NCBI GenBank assembly: GCA_025927435.1
Contig: JAICLM010000120.1
Coordinates: forward strand, 1-6,527
Direction: 5' to 3'
Source of the DNA: Thermoleophilia bacterium
GTDB lineage: Bacteria; Actinomycetota; Thermoleophilia; Gaiellales; Gaiellaceae
Length of the DNA: 6,527 nt
The notes below the pieces were generated by a model. That model made no database searches. It was not told where the DNA came from and saw nothing but the letters and a program-made list of their open reading frames with translations. Both the position numbers and the translations under genes were made by a program. Positions 5,639 to 6,527 of the stretch are shown in pieces. Each line of letters begins with the position of its first letter. Position 1 is the first letter of the stretch.

Positions 5639-6527
5639 TCAGCCCCTCCCACCCGCGCTGACGGTCAGGCTCACCTTGCCGTTGTGCCTGAGGTGGCTTC
5701 CGGCCCGCGGGCGCTCGAAGATCACATGGCCCGTCCTCACCTTGCGCGAGAAGGCGTGCCTGATCCTCCCCGCCGAGCAGAAGTGCGCCTTGAGGGTGCG
5801 CTTCGCGGCGGAGAGGGTCTTCCCCGTCACGTTCGGGACGACGCAGTTCCTGAGCGTGAACTTCGCCGTGGCCGAGAGGGGACCGGTGACGCTGAGCTTG
5901 CACCTGGAGCGGCCGTGGCACGCGCCCGACCACCCGGCGAAGGCGGAACCCCTGGCCGCTTTCACCTTCAGGGTCACCGACCTGCCGAACGCGAACCCGT
6001 GCGAGCACTTCTTCGGGCAGCTGATTCCCTTCGGGGAGCTCGTGAGCTTGCCGGAGCCGTTCCCCGTCTCGTGCACCTTGACGAGCTGCGCGGGCGGCTT
6101 GGTGTACGTGAACGAGCCGGTGGCCGCCGGGGCGCCGGTCGCGTCGCTCTCGACGGTCGTCAGCATGACCGGCACCGTGCCGATGATGTTCAACGGGGCG
6201 GTCACGCTGACCGTGTCCGTCGAGCCGCAGTCGAGCAGCGCCTCGGCGTTCGTGGCATCCATCGCGGTCACGTTGCCGAACGTGACCTTGGTCACGCAGC
6301 CGAGGTTCTGGCCGGTGATCGTGACCTGAGTCCCGCCCGTGGCCGGCCCCGAGGCGGGCGTGATCGAGTCGATCTTCGGATCGCCAGGCGGGTAGAGGAT
6401 GAAGATGTCGGAGAGATCGTCGTCGGCCGAGGTGGCCGCCGAGCAGTCGGTGACGGTGCACACCTGCGTGTCGACGACGGCGGGGTTCTGCGAGACCGTG
6501 GTCGTGTTCAGCTTCGTGTCGCTCGCC
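5639..6527 (-). CDS. IPT/TIG and PASTA domain protein, probably exported; 5' end off the window
   Basis: The frame is open to the right edge and is followed for 295 residues to a TGA at 5641-5639; the start and any signal peptide lie outside. A GTG at 6463 is internal, since in-frame coding continues upstream (TVSQNPAVVDTQ). Counting from the edge, the order is: a Ser/Thr-rich lead (1-50), an IPT/TIG immunoglobulin-like domain (about 51-142, typical SITPASGPATGGTQVTITG), a bacterial repeat of the InlB/Flg_new kind (about 147-224, with TSSPKGISCPKKC and FAGWSGAC) and a C-terminal PASTA-like domain (about 227-291, VPNVTGKTLSAAKRTL then VIFERPRAGS). All ten cysteines can be arranged as neighbouring pairs, which fits disulfides in an exported protein. 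The PASTA part is strongly basic. No LPXTG or membrane anchor follows; the chain ends at VSAGGRG. Cell-surface or secreted binding is the likely role, with the ligand unknown. No kinase domain is attached in the visible part. Confidence 0.85.
   Translation of the reverse strand, partial: ASDTKLNTTTVSQNPAVVDTQVCTVTDCSAATSADDDLSDIFILYPPGDPKIDSITPASGPATGGTQVTITGQNLGCVTKVTFGNVTAMDATNAEALLDCGSTDTVSVTAPLNIIGTVPVMLTTVESDATGAPAATGSFTYTKPPAQLVKVHETGNGSGKLTSSPKGISCPKKCSHGFAFGRSVTLKVKAARGSAFAGWSGACHGRSRCKLSVTGPLSATAKFTLRNCVVPNVTGKTLSAAKRTLKAHFCSAGRIRHAFSRKVRTGHVIFERPRAGSHLRHNGKVSLTVSAGGRG

Noticed and set aside
5610..6329. A 239-codon plus-strand open frame opposite the IPT/PASTA gene
   Set aside because: It looks less biased than the other shadows, but it shows no recognisable domain, whereas the minus strand has IPT/TIG, repeat and PASTA signatures through the whole region.
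5406..6461. A 351-codon minus-strand open frame across the IPT/PASTA gene and the start of the second GH15 gene
   Set aside because: It is out of frame with both genes, gives low-complexity Arg/His/Gly-rich sequence and crosses a clear gene boundary. The neighbouring frames give recognisable domains.
1..6527. RNA genes, CRISPR arrays, insertion sequences, prophage parts or toxin-antitoxin or defence modules
   Set aside because: No tandem spaced repeats, transposase motifs, terminal inverted repeats or tRNA-like folds were seen by eye, and nearly all bases are accounted for by six protein genes.

Overview
The window is gene-dense, GC-rich DNA with almost no non-coding sequence: two gaps of 24 and 42 bases, several start/stop overlaps and GTG starts. 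Codon use is strongly biased to G/C at third positions. The gene content (two GH15 proteins with trehalase-like N-terminal domains, a GT4-like glycosyltransferase, and an exported IPT/TIG protein ending in a cysteine-bearing PASTA domain) fits a high-GC actinobacterium. The class Thermoleophilia (Gaiella/Solirubrobacter-like) is my best guess from protein style; no 16S or marker gene is present to confirm it.

Left side (1-632): a minus-strand endonuclease/exonuclease/phosphatase (EEP) family gene runs off the left edge. It is divergent from, and only 24 bases away from, the next gene. Centre (633-3816): a plus-strand three-gene unit of glycosyltransferase, small acidic protein of unknown function and GH15 glycosidase. 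These genes are joined by 4-base overlaps (ATGA, then GTGA), so they are very probably one translationally coupled operon. Right side (3758-6527): on the minus strand, an exported IPT/TIG + repeat + PASTA protein enters from the right edge. After a short gap holding a strong hairpin comes a second GH15 glycosidase, whose 3' end overlaps the 3' end of the first GH15 gene tail-to-tail by 59 bases.

How the genes may work together: the two GH15 enzymes probably hydrolyse alpha-glucosidic bonds (trehalose or alpha-glucan/malto-oligosaccharides), and the glycosyltransferase of the operon builds some glycoside. A small alpha-glucan or trehalose-related module is a reasonable inference, but the sequence does not fix any substrate. 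I see no RNA gene, mobile element, CRISPR array or clear phage or transfer signature. I found no strong case for a wholly new system. The most open question is the 104-residue protein locked between the glycosyltransferase and the GH15 enzyme.
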